A stretch of DNA of 64,000 nt from Pontederia crassipes (GCA_030549335.1 CM060194.1:14634171-14698170), one strand, 5' to 3'; counted from the first letter of the stretch, positions 45,601 to 58,671 are shown. The notes: generated from the letters alone by a model not told the origin. A program made the numbers and translations.

Positions 45601-45998
45601 GTCATCGCTCTAAGGTCTCAAATGTGGTGATCTTATTGACTTATTCTTTCTGTTAAATTCATTTGACACCAATGTTTATTCATGACAAAATTTCTGTTAA
45701 CTTCGTAGAATCCTTTGGCAATCGTCGGATTTATGGCTCTTCATTCGTTCATGCTCGGAGGTGAGTTCGTGCTCGTAGACTCCTTTCCGTTTGTTTGAAT
45801 TTTTCCTTAGGCATTATGTACTGTCGATAATGTCAATTTTGCATTAGTTATTGGACTGAGTTTTTGAAATGTTGGTGAAATTAAGATTGTATCATTAGTA
45901 GCTCTCACATATTAATTATTATTGCTCATGTTGTCGTATGCTTTGTTAAATCTTAGTCCTCTTATGTAAATACAATTGCATGTTTTTAGGTAAAGGGC
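45601..45998 (+). other. Non-coding stretch before the FAR1-type exon
   Basis: AT-rich sequence with splice-like signals: cggaggtgagttcg near 45760 could be a donor, and tgcatgtttttag at 45978-45989 an acceptor just before the ATG of the next feature. An intron in a 5' leader is likely but unproven. Confidence 0.45.
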
Positions 45999-46197
45999 AT
46001 GGAGATGGAGACAAATATTAGTCGTAATATTACCGATAATGATGTTGAGGAATCAAATAACGATGAAGTGCATATAGATTATATTAAATCATACGAGGTA
46101 CCAAAACTGTACATTGGCATGACATTTGACACCGATGAGGAAGCTTACAAATATTATAATATGTATGCCAAATTAGTTGGTTTTTCTATTAGGAAAC
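45999..46197 (+). pseudogene. FAR1/FHY3-type DNA-binding domain gene, left part
   Basis: The ATG opens MEMETNISRNITDNDVEE, an acidic N-terminus, then the start of a FAR1 domain: VPKLYIGMTFDTDEEAYKYY, NMYAKLVGFSIRK. FAR1 domains are WRKY-GCM1-like zinc fingers derived from Mutator-like transposases; in FHY3/FAR1 they bind promoters. Coding is cut at 46197 by the retroelement 46198-58465 and goes on in the same frame after the target duplication, at 58471. Whether this was a host gene or part of a MULE is unknown. Upstream lies the GC-rich leader. Confidence 0.75.
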
Positions 46198-46471
46198 TAA
46201 TGCATGCAAAATACAACATATTTTAATTTATTATTTTAATTATTTTTTCTGTAATTTGATCATGTCATGCATCATTTTTAGTCACTTTTAGTCATAATTC
46301 TGGATTTATTGATTTTAATTATTAATTCTCTGAATATTTTAATTGTGGATGGATTAATTAAAATTTGATAATTCTTTTGCAGGAAAGGCCAAATACACAA
46401 TCATTGAAGGGATTATATTAAATGAATTATTAAACGTATCGGTCAAAATTCGGATGAATGTGATGTATCGG
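46198..46471 (+). repeat. 5' LTR, left part
   Basis: Starts TAATGCATGCAAAATAC (TGATG in other copies) and stops at the ATCGG target of the nested solo LTR. It resumes at 48165. Confidence 0.85.
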
Positions 46472-48159
46472 TGATGTGTTTGAATTGTAACAATAAAATT
46501 TGCTAGCAAGTGCACTAGTCGCTCAAGTAATATAGTAAATAGGAGTAAGAGTGTCGAACCCACGAGGAATATTATTAATTCAATATCTGGATTTATAAAT
46601 TAATAAGAGAGGAAAAACATGGATTTCTGGAAAGATGTTTTATGAAATAAAATAAAGAAAATAAGATAAAGATAAGATAGTGGTGTTGAAGTTAGGCCTT
46701 AGGATGAAAATAGATCAAGATAAATATTTGAACCATAAAAGATAAATTTAATCCTTAAAGATGGATTAGAGCCTCCCTAAAGTAATCTAACATGATTAAT
46801 TTGTGGTCTCCACGACTGGTATCCCTTAATCTAATCATATAGAACTATCTTAAATTAATAAGAATTGAAGTCTCCACGACTGGTACCTCCAAAATCATAT
46901 TAAAATTAAGATGCATTAAATTGGATTACCTAGACTATTAATCACCCCACAAATTGGTATAGATTAACAGACCACACAATTTTGATTCTCCACACACTAG
47001 TTATCAAATTTATGTCAATTATTAATTCCAAATAAAATCAATTATAATTAGTATAATGAATTCTAAAATTAAACACTCCACAAACTGGTATAGCCTAATT
47101 CAGAAATTCAATTAACTAACATAAAAGCATTAAACACAATTAATAATTGATCAGAAAAGATTAAAACAAATAAAATGGGGTCCAAACATTTCCCTTCAAT
47201 TAATAATCTCCTAAAATAATAATCCTAAAAACATGGAGTTCATCCTAGAAATTCTGGAGAGATAATAACAAAATAACAATAATAATCGAAAGAATTACAC
47301 CCAAAATAGAAGTAGAGCTCTCGAATTGGGCAGACAGTCGGGCAGCCTCTCGGACTTGATCAGGGTCGCGATCAACTTCCAGCCGTCGCACCTCTCTCCT
47401 CTTGGTCGTAGCCTGCAGAGCTCACGACTCGCCGTGGAAGAAACCTGAACTTCAGAGCACACCTTGAAACGATGGATTCTTCACGTATTTATAGGGTGCG
47501 GACGGCCTTCAATTTGATCTTGGCCGTAACATCGTACGGTTGTCTTTAAAATTATGAGATAAACTCGGCCAAAGATAAATCCTTTTATCATTACGCCCAA
47601 AGATAAATCTTTCTTATCTTTACTCCTTCATATATCTTGTTACGCCCAAAGATAAACTCGGCCAAAAGAATGATTTCATTGCCATTACCCCCTCCAAATC
47701 TCGGCCGTAAGAAATTATTTTATCTTTGCTCCCAAAGAGATAAACCATTTTACTCCCTTCGAATTTCGACCGTAAGGAAAGAATTTAATCTTGTTGCGCC
47801 CAAAAGATAAAATCATTTAATTGTTACTTCTTTTGAATCTCGACCGTAACGACTTGGGTGTAAAGCCAAATCTCGGCCGTAATGATGAATTCTTCATCCT
47901 AATCTCAGCCGTAATGATAAATTCTTTGAAATTTTGGTCGATACAGCACAATCCATTTTAATTTCGATTTTTCCTGTAAAATAATTATCAAAATTTAGTT
48001 AATCCATCCACAATTAAAATATTCAGAGAATTTAATAATTAAAATTGATAAATCCGGAATTACGATTAAAAGTGACTAAAAATGATGCATGCCATGATCA
48101 AATTACAGAAAATTTAATTAAAATAATTAACTAAAATATGTTGTATTTTGCATGCATCA
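46472..48159 (-). mobile_element. Solo LTR nested in the 5' LTR
   Basis: Minus orientation, TGATGTGTTTGAATTG...GCATGCATCA, 1688 bases, TSD ATCGG at 46467-46471 and 48160-48164. It is close in sequence to the LTRs of the young element (including the cctaaaataataatcc text), so it belongs to the younger subgroup. No internal sequence. Confidence 0.93.
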
Positions 48160-48164
48160 ATCGG

Positions 48165-49658
48165 CCAAGAACTCCAACGTATCGGCCGAGAAATCCAATG
48201 TATCGGTCGAGAACTCCAACTCCAATACAAAGAAGCTTATCGCCCGAGAACTCCGATTGAAATACAAAGAGGTGTTGCGGCCAAGAAATCCAATTCAATC
48301 ATGTTATCGGCCACAAAATCTAAGAAATTTATCCTTACCGGTCGATATCTTTGGGTACAAAAGTTATCATTAACCAAGTTTAATCATCAACCAATTGTAG
48401 GGTACAAACAAAGTTTTGTGACCGAGATTCAGAAAGGAATATCAAGTTTATCGGCCAATGACTCAATTCCTTGGGCGAAGTCATCGTTTTGGCCGGATAA
48501 CTCAAGAAGGAAGATAAAAAGAGTTTATCTTTTTGGACGTAATGGTTAAAAGAATTTATCATTTTGGTCGAGATTTATCTCGTGAATTTAAATCTAGCCG
48601 TATGATATCATGACCGTGATCAAATTGAAGGCCGTCCACACCTATAAATACGTGAAGAAGCTGTCATCCCAAGGGGTGCTCTAAAGTTCAGGTTTCTTCC
48701 ACAGCAAGTCGTGAGCTTTGCAGGCTACGACCAAGAGGAGAGAGATGCGACGGTTGGAAGTTGATCGCGACTCTGATCAAGTCTGAGAGGCTGCCTGACT
48801 ATCTGCCCAGATTCGAGATCTCTATTTTGGGTGTAATTCCATTTTTTATAATTTGTATTTTATTATCTCTTCAGAATTTCTAGGATGAACTCCATATTTT
48901 TATATCTTTCATTTTAGGAGATTATTAATTGAAGGGAAATGTTTAAACCCTATTTTATTTGTTTTAATCTTTTCTGATCAATTATTAGTTGTGCTTAATA
49001 CTTTTATGTTAGTTAATTGAATTTTTGAATTAGGCTATACGAGTTTGTGGAGTATTTGATTTCAGAATTCATGATACTAATTCTAATTAATTTTATTTGA
49101 ATTTAATAATTTCCATAAATTTGATAACTAGTGTGTGGAGAATCAAATTTATGTGGTCTGTTAAACTATACCAATTTGTGGACCGATTAATAGTTTAGGG
49201 AATCCAATTTAATGCGTCTTAATTTTAATATGATTTGATGGGATGCCAGTTTGTGGAGACTTCAATTCTTATTAAATTAAGATAATTTAATTTGCATACT
49301 TAGATTGAGGGGAGGCCAGTTTGTGGAGACCGCAATTTAATCATGTCAAGTTAATAATTTAGGGGGACTCTAAACCATCTTTAAAGATTAAATTTATCTT
49401 TTATGGTTCAAATATTTATCCTGATCTATTTTCATCCTAAGGCCTAACTTCAACACCATTATCTTATTTTCTTTATTTTATTTTATAAAATCCATTTTCA
49501 AAATCCATGTTTTTCCTCTTTTATTAATTTATAAATTTAGATATTGAATTAATAATATTCCTCGTGGGATCGACACTCTTACTCCTTTTTTCTATATTAC
49601 TCGAGCGACTAGTGCACTTGCTAGTGATTTTATTTTTGCTACATCATTTTACGCATCA
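48165..49658 (+). repeat. 5' LTR, right part
   Basis: Continues the 5' LTR and ends TTTTACGCATCA. A TATA box TATAAATA lies near 48643, followed by the conserved transcribed part. Confidence 0.88.
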
Positions 49659-49664
49659 AGCTTT

Positions 49665-49682
49665 TGGCGCCGTTGCTGGGGA
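49665..49682 (+). other. Primer binding site, tRNA-Asp type
   Basis: TGGCGCCGTTGCTGGGGA, one base different from the perfect site of the young copy, six bases after the LTR. Confidence 0.88.
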
Positions 49683-51129
49683 ATATTTTATTAATTAATT
49701 TCTGATTTTTATAAATTATTAGGAGATGTAAAGTTTACAATTTTTGTAATTTCTTCTTTTTATGTAAATACGTATTATTGTAAATAATCTAACAATATTT
49801 TTCTTTTGCAGATAAAGGTCACGACATTTTTAAATTTGTTAACTTTTGACTTAAATTCTGACGGTGATTGGATTTTTCGGATTACATGGACTTATGGTTT
49901 TACGATCGTGATATGTTTTGTCAGTTTTACGACATCGCAATGTATCGATTCTGATTTCTAAACCTTCAATTTTGCGGCCGCAATTTGAACTTTTGTTTTG
50001 CACTTCGATTAATGATCGTATTTGATTTCAAATCGATTTGATTTAATTGTATATTTCGGCCGTAAAGTTTTAATCCTCTGAATGTCTAATCGTTTCGACT
50101 TGAACTTTGAGAAAAATGTTTACGCCCGCAAAAGACGTTTAACGATAAACTTTTATCTTTTTGCGGTCGGCAATTTTTATTTGAGATTTACGGCCAAAAT
50201 TTCACTTTATCAGTGATGATTGTATTGATTTATCTCTCTTTCGCATTGGATTGATTAAGCGCATGTTTTTGCGGCCGACAACTTTCTGAAATGTTCTTTG
50301 CGACAGGTACGACGTTGGTTAAATCTCTTTCGTGTTATTCTTTCTTTTACGCCGTGGATTTTCATCTCTGTTAATCCATTAGCGCATGAAGTTTGCGGCC
50401 GAGAATTGTTTTCTTCATCGTGTTTGGCGACCGACTTTGATGAATTCGTAATTTGGTTCGGAATGATAATTCGACTTTATCTCGGTCGTAATCTAATGAG
50501 TTTTACACCTGCATATCTATTCACGTTGATCCCTTTCGACACTGTTTCATGGTTTTTTCGGCCGAATGAGTCTCGAATTATTTTATTTCCAACTAATCTA
50601 ATTTCGGCCGAGATCTCGTGTTTGGCGGCCAATCAAATCTTATTAACTTCTTTGAAAACAATTTTTGCTAATGCCTGATTATTGACTTTGCGGCCACAAA
50701 TTAGATTCCTGATTCATTTTATGCCTGCGTGTTAGTTAAGTATTCCAAGTTTTACGACCGAATGAGTGCATGAGTTTTACGACCATCTATTTGATTTACT
50801 TTCGGCCGAGATGTTAATATTTGAAATTTGAATTGGTTTCTTTTGAGCGTTCCGATATGTTTGAAGAATGTTTCGAGTTTTACTTTTTTTGCCGTATTCG
50901 ATAATCTTCTGTGAGGATTGGCGGCCATAATTAGGTTTCTGATAAATTCCTCTCGGAAATTAATTTTAATGACGAATTTTCAATTCTATAAGCCCGAAAG
51001 ACTTTTACCGATTTAAATCTTATTTCTTCGTGACCTATTATCTGTATTTATTTTTTTATTTCTTTTTGTATATTCTTTTTTCTTTTATCTTACTGAAAAT
51101 TAGTTGTTGCAAGTACTATAGAAAATTTA
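49683..51129 (+). other. Leader of the older copy
   Basis: About 1.45 kb, aligned with the leader of the young copy, with TTTTGCAG then ATAAAGGTCACGA near 49806. Many GCGGCC, TACGGCC and CGGCCG motifs occur, more often changed than in the young copy. No gene. Confidence 0.7.
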
Positions 51130-52517
51130 ATCACAACTAATCCTGGAATCTTCTGATAGTTCCAGACATAGCACCAGGAGTTCAAATCGGCTTTTGGAAT
51201 TTGATCCTGAAATTGAAAGAACTTCTCGCCGATTAAGAAAAAATATAAGAAGAATGGCTGAACAAGCACGCAACAATAAGAGACTGGAGCAACAAAATGA
51301 ACTAGTTCCGCCACAAAATAATCGGCGGGAAGATGAAGAGGAACTCTCTATGAGAGAATATGTCTCAGCCAGATATAATGACCGAGAATCATGCATTGTA
51401 CTGTCGAAAATCAATGCAAATAATTTTCAGATCAATCCGGCAATCGTGAGGATGATACAAGCATCTCAATTTGGAGGAGGATTTCATGAAGACCCTCACG
51501 ATCACCTTGATAAATTTCTTGCTACTCTGAGCACCTTTAGAAATAATAATGTTTCTTCTGAAGTTATTCGTCTTTTATTATTTCCACAATCTTTACGTGA
51601 CAAAGCTTCCACATGGTTTAAAACTTTGCCTGTAGGATCGATTCACTCATGGTTGGAGCTAGTAGAAAAATTTGTTGGAAAATATTGCCCACCACAAAAA
51701 GCAGGCAAATATAGAAGAGAATTGAGGGCATTTATTCAAGACGATAACGAAACATTATATGAGACTTGGGAATGATATAAGGAACTGTTAGCCAGAGTTC
51801 CTGATAATAGAATCTCAAAATGGCAAGTGATGAAATATTTCTACCATGGATTGCGAGCTGCGAATCAAGATAAGCTCGACCAGTCGACAAGAGGGACAGT
51901 GCTAGGATCTAAATGCCCTAGTGAGATACAAGATATTATTAAAGCTGTAGCTCTCAAGTCAAGCCAAGAAAGGAGACCATCTCGCCGAACTCATGATGTA
52001 CATGCTGCACAAGGAATACAATCTTCGGAAAGAGTGGTTTAGCTAGAGTCACTTAATAAAAAATTCGAGCAGATGATATCATTAATGGGAAATTCAAGCA
52101 ATGATAGGCCTACAGGTAACACTTCAGATTCAAATCAAATTGAAAATGCTAACTTCATTTCCAACCCATTTTTCAGGAGCAATGATTATGGTTGGAGACA
52201 CAATCCGAAATTTGCCTATAATCAGAATCAAGGCCAACCCTTCTGGTCCATCAAAAGATTATATACTGAAAAGGCAACCTGACGCTCCCCAATATCAATC
52301 ATCAAATCACATGCAAGAGATGATGTCACAGATCATAGACACCATGCAATCGTTGCAAAAGAATATGGAGTCTGGAGCCACGAGTCAGGATGCATCAATT
52401 CGAAATGTGGAAAGACAACTGGGCCAGATGGCGGCACAATTGACTGGACGTACATCGGGCTCTCTCCCAAACAACACAGAGAAAAATCCAAGGAGAGAAG
52501 AGCAAAATAGGCCTTGA
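51130..52517 (+). pseudogene. Athila-type gag of the older copy
   Basis: Closely similar to the gag of the young copy over its whole length, from LEFDPEIERTSRRLRKNI to the C-terminal QLGQMAAQLTGRTSGSL. Gag core motifs GGFHEDPHDHLDKFL and FVGKYCPPQKAGKYRREL are present. The region is broken in several places and is a fossil. Confidence 0.88.
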
Positions 52518-53851
52518 TCTTCATCAGGACTAAGTCAAGCTGATGACTATAAATCAGAACTATTTCTATCCTTTTTATTTTTTCTTTTCTTTAGATTATT
52601 CTAATTAGTTGTTAATTAATATCTTAGTTAGATAGAATTAGTTTGGATGATAGTTTTATTTTATTTTAATTAGGGATTTTATTTTTATTATTTTATATGG
52701 AGTCATCTAATTAATTTATGTGCGAGGGGAGAACTTCGGACACGTCGACGATCATAGGACGACCACATCATTACCAGACAGCTAAAAAATTTGAACAAAG
52801 ACATACCGATCGCTAAATTCCAAACCCAGACAAATTCGACCGCAAAAGTGGATCCAACACCGACACGTGAAGGACAGCTTACATGCATCACATGGCGGGC
52901 GCAAAATCCAATGGATTATTTATGCCACTTGATGACATCGACGTGACCTTACGGGGGCAAAAGACCAAAGTTTTGAAACCCGAACTCGACATGAGTTTGC
53001 GAGCGAAATCGTCTGACCTCCGCTGACATCACTGACTACCCGACACCCAAAGAGATGAGATATATCGGCCGTAAAAGCTCCCGATGGAACAACTCCGCAC
53101 CTGACATCCGACACCGAAATGACATATCGGCCGCAAAAGCTCCATGCATGAGCTCCGAGCATATTTAACAACTCACCATGCATACATCTTATACCCACAT
53201 GCATGCTTTGTGCCCGAGCTCCAATGATTTTACCGGTCATTAGGTAAGGTCACGGCCGGTTTCTTCTATAGATACTTACCTTCCTTTCAATTGCAGGTCA
53301 TCCATTTTGCACCCTCTTTCCTTTTGTTGACAATTGCGGCTGAGCTCCTATCCATATTGCGGCCAAGAATCCACTGAAGCTTCTTCGTACCGGCCGTAAG
53401 CTCCACCGTCGATAGCACAACACTCCAATCTCGGCCGACATCGACAACATTGCGGCCAAGTTTCTCTTGATTATCGGCCGAGACCCTACAACTATTGCGG
53501 CCGAGAGCCGCCAACCTGTCCTCTTCATCAATTGCGGCCGAGAGCCGGGACGTGAAGCAAGGTTCAACATTCTTTCCCGACCGAGAACTTTCATATTGCG
53601 GCCGCAAGCTCCCACACCAGCCGAGGAGTCCACCGATTTATGGTCAGAGTTCTTCATCGACATCACTTCCTTCGGGCCGAATCTCTCTCCACCGACACCA
53701 TTTGCGGTCGAGAAGCCACCTTTCATATCGGTCGAGACTCAGCACCGAGGTCGATAGACATTTCTTCGCACCGGCCGAGTTTCCCTCTTCATCGACTTAA
53801 AGCCGCACTCTTCACCAAGGTCGAGCACTTCACCACTAGGCAAATTTTATA
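52518..53851 (+). other. Spacer between gag and the ORF-1-like region
   Basis: Holds GCGGCCGAGA, TATCGGCCG and CGGCCGTAA motifs, especially 53040-53780, in place of pol. Frames on both strands through this area are readings of the motif series. No polymerase text. Confidence 0.7.
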
Positions 53852-55508
53852 ATGAGGCGATTTGCTAATATTTGGAGGGGGCGTCACGATCGTCGACATC
53901 TGGACACTCAGACCGTGCTACAATCTTCACAGTTAATATCATATCCGAGAGATTATTATTGTACCAAGCCTACCTACCAAGATCATTTTGAAAGATTGTC
54001 TGCTGTTAGAGTCTAACGTCACCAGATTTCTAGACACTGAAATACTGAGGGAGTACAATTTATTTGCAGATATCCATTTATTATTTTCTCAGATTGGCAT
54101 TTCAGATTTTGTTCAATAGTGGTGGCCGACTTATGAAGTCCTTACTAAGGAATTATTATCATCTCTAGAGGTCTTTAATCTGGATGGCAGACAATACGAT
54201 CAACCTCGCAATTTTTTTCAGCTATACGGGCGACCCTTCACATTGACCTTAGAAGGTTTTAATAATATTTATGGTTTTTCCAACTATGGGGCTCATTCTG
54301 TTCCTACTGACTTTCATGCTGAAGATTTTTGGACACAGATAATTGAAGAAGATCGATTGGTTTGGAGTACGGCCAAGGAAAGCACAATCCAAAATCATGT
54401 CCTGCGCTTTGTCCATCGCATGCTCAGCAACACCCTTAGTGGACGAAGTGACAGTGATGGAGCCGTCTCGGAGGGAGAATTATTTTTGATCCACAGCATG
54501 CTTCACAGGACACAGCTCAACGTTGGCGCCTTCCTCATTCGTCGTCTTCAACGTCGTACTACTCTTCGGAGCGGTAGCATCAGTATGGGCGCCCTTATCA
54601 CGCCAATAGCCCAACATTTCATACTGGACCTTGATGATCTTGAAGCTATTCCAGGAATTGCCCACCTCAACCGACTTACCATTCTGGCCATGGGCCTCGC
54701 CAAGACTAACAATGCAAGGGTTAAAGTTTTTAATTTTAAAGAGAGTGATTTGGAGGCGCCTTGCAGTGACCGAAATGCTTTTACACTAATTAATTCTAAT
54801 AATTGGTTACTTTTTAGGCAGGTCATAGCTCTGGTAATCACACCTACATGACCATCTACCTCTGTCGGACAGCTACACCAGGATCAAACCTTCTCCTGGT
54901 TTGATTCTACTAATTATGTGGCAGCTCAACACTACTTTTAGCAGCCACATGGATTCCAAGCTGCATCACCGGTAGCTTCCCAACATGCCACATCAGCTCA
55001 TTCACCTTATATGTCGGTGCCTTCGTCGATTCCATCTCCTGCACATGAGAGCTCTTCTGATTCTTCATTTATACCGGCCACTCCTTATGAGGAACACGAT
55101 TCGATGAAGTATCTGCCCCTTTACAGGAACCTGTGCGGAATCACTTTTACTTCAGCCCCAGAGCAGACTTTCTATCCACCTCCGCCACCTCAACCTGACT
55201 ATGCTTCCATGCAAAACTTATGGGAATCAATGTATGATGAGCATTTTCGTCAGGCAAGGGAGTTCCATGCTTTTCAGGAAGAGCAACTTCGTCAAGCAGG
55301 AGAGCTGCATGCTATTCAAGAAGAGCAACATCGACAGGCTCAAGAGTTGACCAACATTCGAGCTGACTTTAGAAATATGGATGATCGTCAGGGTCGCTTC
55401 GAATCCCTCCAGAATCAGCATGTTCGCATGATGAGGCGCATCCATGAGTATCATATGCGCCAAGGACATCTCGGCTACCACCCTCCATCGCCACCCCACA
55501 AACAGTAA
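53852..55508 (+). pseudogene. ATHILA ORF-1-like region of the older copy
   Basis: Begins ATG with the same MRRF text as the young copy and ends in the same C-terminal tail after the EEQLRQAGELHAIQ-type repeats. The ATHILA domain is recognisable (NIYGFSNYGAHS, VLRFVHRMLSNTLSGR, GALITPIAQHF). The region is broken in several places. The older copy confirms the start codon and extent used for the young copy. Confidence 0.85.
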
Positions 55509-56736
55509 ATCCGGTTGTGTCTTTTTCCTTTTCTTTATTTTTCATTTCTTTATTTTCTCTTTTTATTGAGTCTGTATCTCTTTTCCTTATTCGCATAACA
55601 CTAAGGACAGTGTCTGGTTCAAGCTTGGGGGAGTTTGCATTTCATGCATTGCATGTTTCTTTCTTTTTATTTGCTTATGTTTGCATGTATTTCTGAAAAA
55701 TCTAAAAAAAATTGAAATTTTTTCCAAAAATACCATTGCATGCATTTATTTTTTGCTACCATCTTACTATCTCTTGTCTTACTGTTTTAATTATCTTTAA
55801 GTAAAAATTCAAAGACATATCATTAACTGATGAAATTTGAATGCTTTTCTTTCTTATCATTGCTATCTTAGTATCAAACTTATGGACTGTGTGCCTATGC
55901 TAAGTAGAATTATGAATGACTAGATGACAAAACTATATTCATGCCTTTTTATTTATTTCTGTTAAGTCTTGATAGTGATAGTAGTAGCCTTCTTATTGAC
56001 AATATCAAGTACTTTTTGAGCTTATAAAAAAAAGTGAATAAAAAGAAGGGTTAGTTAAACCCCAACAATGAAAGAAAAAAAAAGAAGAATAAAGTTATAT
56101 GTAGGTACAAAAGTGTTATCTGGAACCAAGGTGTGTTCGGGTAATTAGATCCGTAGGGGTTCATGCCTAGCGACCTAAGGGCAACTGCTCTGGGATACGT
56201 CGATCAAAAATTCACTACATGGACCATCTTATAAAATATGGAGAAGCACAGGAGTACTGAATCATGGCTAAGTTCGAATTCTTCATTCAGAACCTTGGTT
56301 GTTTGGGCAAGTAAAGTCGAGGGGTGCCTTATCACCTGTTGCCCTAAGGCCATCTGATTTGGGAGTCATTAGTCTAAAGCTCGCTACGTGGACTTCCTTG
56401 TGCAATCCTGCTTGAAGATTAGAACTTTTAAAATGATTGAAAATAAAAAAAAAGAAAAAAAAAGTTTTAAGCTCAATTAGTACTTATGTTCACTATTAAT
56501 GCTAGTATTTGACAGGCAATTTATTTTTAAACAAGGCTGAATTTGAGATTGTTTAAATTTGTGTAGCATTCAGAACCTCTATGAAACTAATTGCATGAAA
56601 AATGGTAAGATATTGAGTAGTAAGTGTGCAGAATAACATTGTGAGAAAATTAGTCAATTGATAATATGGAGGCTATGACGGAACTTTCTTGAGCCTTGCT
56701 TTTGAATTTTTGCTTGGGGACAAGCAAGACTTTAAG
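55509..56736 (+). other. 3' UTR of the older copy
   Basis: Non-coding, aligned in reverse to 20471-21695. The duplicated module occupies about 56110-56400 (ccaaggtgtgttcgggtaat and its partner ccttggttgtttgggcaagt). It ends with gcttggggacaagcaagact and the polypurine tract. Confidence 0.7.
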
Positions 56737-56748
56737 CTTGGGAGAGTT
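56737..56748 (+). other. Polypurine tract
   Basis: CTTGGGAGAGTT directly before the TGATGAATGC start of the 3' LTR. Confidence 0.8.
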
Positions 56749-58465
56749 TGATGAATGCAAAATAAAACATATTTTAGTTTATTATTTTAATTAATTTTTC
56801 TGTAATTTGATCATGGCATGCATCATTTTTAGTCACTTTTAGTCATAATTCCGGATTTATTGATTTTAATTATTAATTCTCTGAATATTTTAATTGTGGA
56901 TGGATTAATTAAAATTTGATAATTCTTTTGCAGGAAAGGCCAAATACACAATTATTCAAGGGATTATTTTAAATGAATTATTAAACATATCGGCCGAAAT
57001 TCGGATGAATGTGATGTATCGGTCGAGAACTCCAACGTATCGGTCGAAAAATCCAACGTACCGGCCGAGATCTCCAACTCCAATACAAAGAAGCTTATCG
57101 CCCGAGAACTCCGATTGAAATACAAAGAGGTGTTGCCGCCGATATCTTTGGGTACAAAAGTTATCATTAACCAAGTTTAATCATCAACCAATTGTAGGGT
57201 ACAAACAAAGTTTTGTGGCCGAGATTCAGATAGGAATATCAAGTTTCTCGGCCGATAACTCAATTCCTTGTGTGAAGTCATCGTTTTGGCTGATAACTCA
57301 AGAAGAAAGATAAAAAGAGTTTATCTTTTTGCGCGTAATGGTTAAAAGAACTTATCGTTTTGGCCGAGATTTATCCCGTGAATTTAAATCTAGCCGTACG
57401 ATATCACGATCGTGATCAAATTGAAGACCGTCTGCACCTATAAATGCGTGAAGAAGCCGTCGTTCCAGGGGGTGTTCTGAAGTTCAGGTTTCTTCCACAG
57501 CAAGTCGTGAGCTCTGCAGGCTACGATCAAGAGGAGAGAGGTGCGATAGCTGGAAGTTGATCGCGACTCTGATCAAGTCCGAGAGGCTGCCCGACTGTCT
57601 GCCCAGATTCGAGATCTCTATTTTGGGTGTAATTCTTCCAATTTTTATAATTTATATTTTATTATCTCTCAGATTTCTAGGATGAACTCCATATTTTTAT
57701 ATCTTTTATTTTAGGAGATTATTAATTGAAAGGAAATGTTTAAACCCTATTTTATTTGTTTTAATCTTTTCTGATCAATTATTAATTGTGCTTAATGCTT
57801 TTATGTTAGTTAATTGAATTTTTGAATTAGGCTATACTAGTTTGTGGAGTGTTTGATTTCAGAATTCATGATACTAATTCTAATTGATTTTATTTGAAAT
57901 TAATAATTGCCATAAATTTGATAACTAGTGTGTGGAGAATCAAATTTGTATAGTCTGTTAATCTATACCAGTTTGTGGAGTGAATAATAGTTTAGAGAAT
58001 CCAATTTAATGCGTCTTAATTTTAATATGATTTGATGGGATGCCAGTTGGTGGAGACTTCAATTCTTATTAAATTAAGATAGTTTAATTTGCATACTTAG
58101 ATTGAGGGGATGCTAGTTTTGTGGAGACCGTAATTTAATCATGTCAAGTTAATAATTTAGGGGGACTCTAAACCGTCTTTAAAGATTAAATTTATCTTTT
58201 ATGGTTAAAATATTTATCCTGATCTATTTTCATCCTAAGGCCTAACTTCAACATCATTATCTTATCTTTATCTTATTTTCTTTATTTTATTTTATAAAAC
58301 CCATTTTCAAAATCCATGTTTTTTCTCTTTTATTAATTTATAAATTCAGATGTTGAATTAATAATATTTCTCGTGGGATCGACACTCTTACTCCTATTTT
58401 CTATATTACTTGAGCGACTAGTGCACTTGCTAGCGATTTTTTTTGCTACATCATTTTACGCATCA
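56749..58465 (+). repeat. 3' LTR of the older copy
   Basis: 1717 bases, TGATGAATGC...TTACGCATCA, followed by the TSD GAAAC. Its TATA box is in the text ctataaatgcgtg near 57440. Confidence 0.92.
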
Positions 58466-58470
58466 GAAAC

Positions 58471-58667
58471 AAGCTCTGCACAAGTCCAAAAGTACGGGGA
58501 ATATTATTAGCCGATCTTTTGTTTGTTCCAAAGAAGGGCATAAGAGAATGAAGGAAGCTATTGAAAAAATGCCTAGACAAAGAAGAGTGACGTGTACTTA
58601 TCGTAGTTATGGAATTATGGATTCTCACACTGAAAGTAATTCTAGTCGCGTTTCAATTTTTCTCTAG
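58471..58667 (+). pseudogene. FAR1/FHY3-type DNA-binding domain gene, right part
   Basis: Right after the TSD the frame of 45999-46197 goes on: ALHKSKSTGNIISRSFVCSK, EGHKRMKEAIEKM, RQRRVTCTYRS. This fits the middle of a FAR1 domain (SFVCS+EG, then R-x-T-C). The expected following HNH-type end of the domain is missing; a stop is reached at 58665-58667, close to the edge of another LTR. So this gene is split by one insertion and probably cut at its 3' side by a second. Confidence 0.7.
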
Positions 58668-58671
58668 AGTT

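Larger units (their letters stand above)
46198..58465 (+). mobile_element. Older full-length copy of the pol-less Athila-like family
   Basis: Flanked by a perfect TSD GAAAC (46193-46197 and 58466-58470) inside the FAR1-type coding sequence. Order: 5' LTR 46198-49658 (interrupted by a solo LTR), tRNA-Asp-type primer site, leader, gag, spacer, ATHILA ORF-1-like region, 3' UTR, polypurine tract, 3' LTR 56749-58465. LTRs differ visibly more than those of the young copy. The coding regions are broken in several places. As in the young copy, no pol is recognised, so the pol-less layout is shared by independent insertions. Confidence 0.92.

Noticed and set aside
45070-45605. Overlapping frames in the third GC-rich leader
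   Set aside because: Same reason: GC-rich repeats with few stops, four frames open together, no domain.
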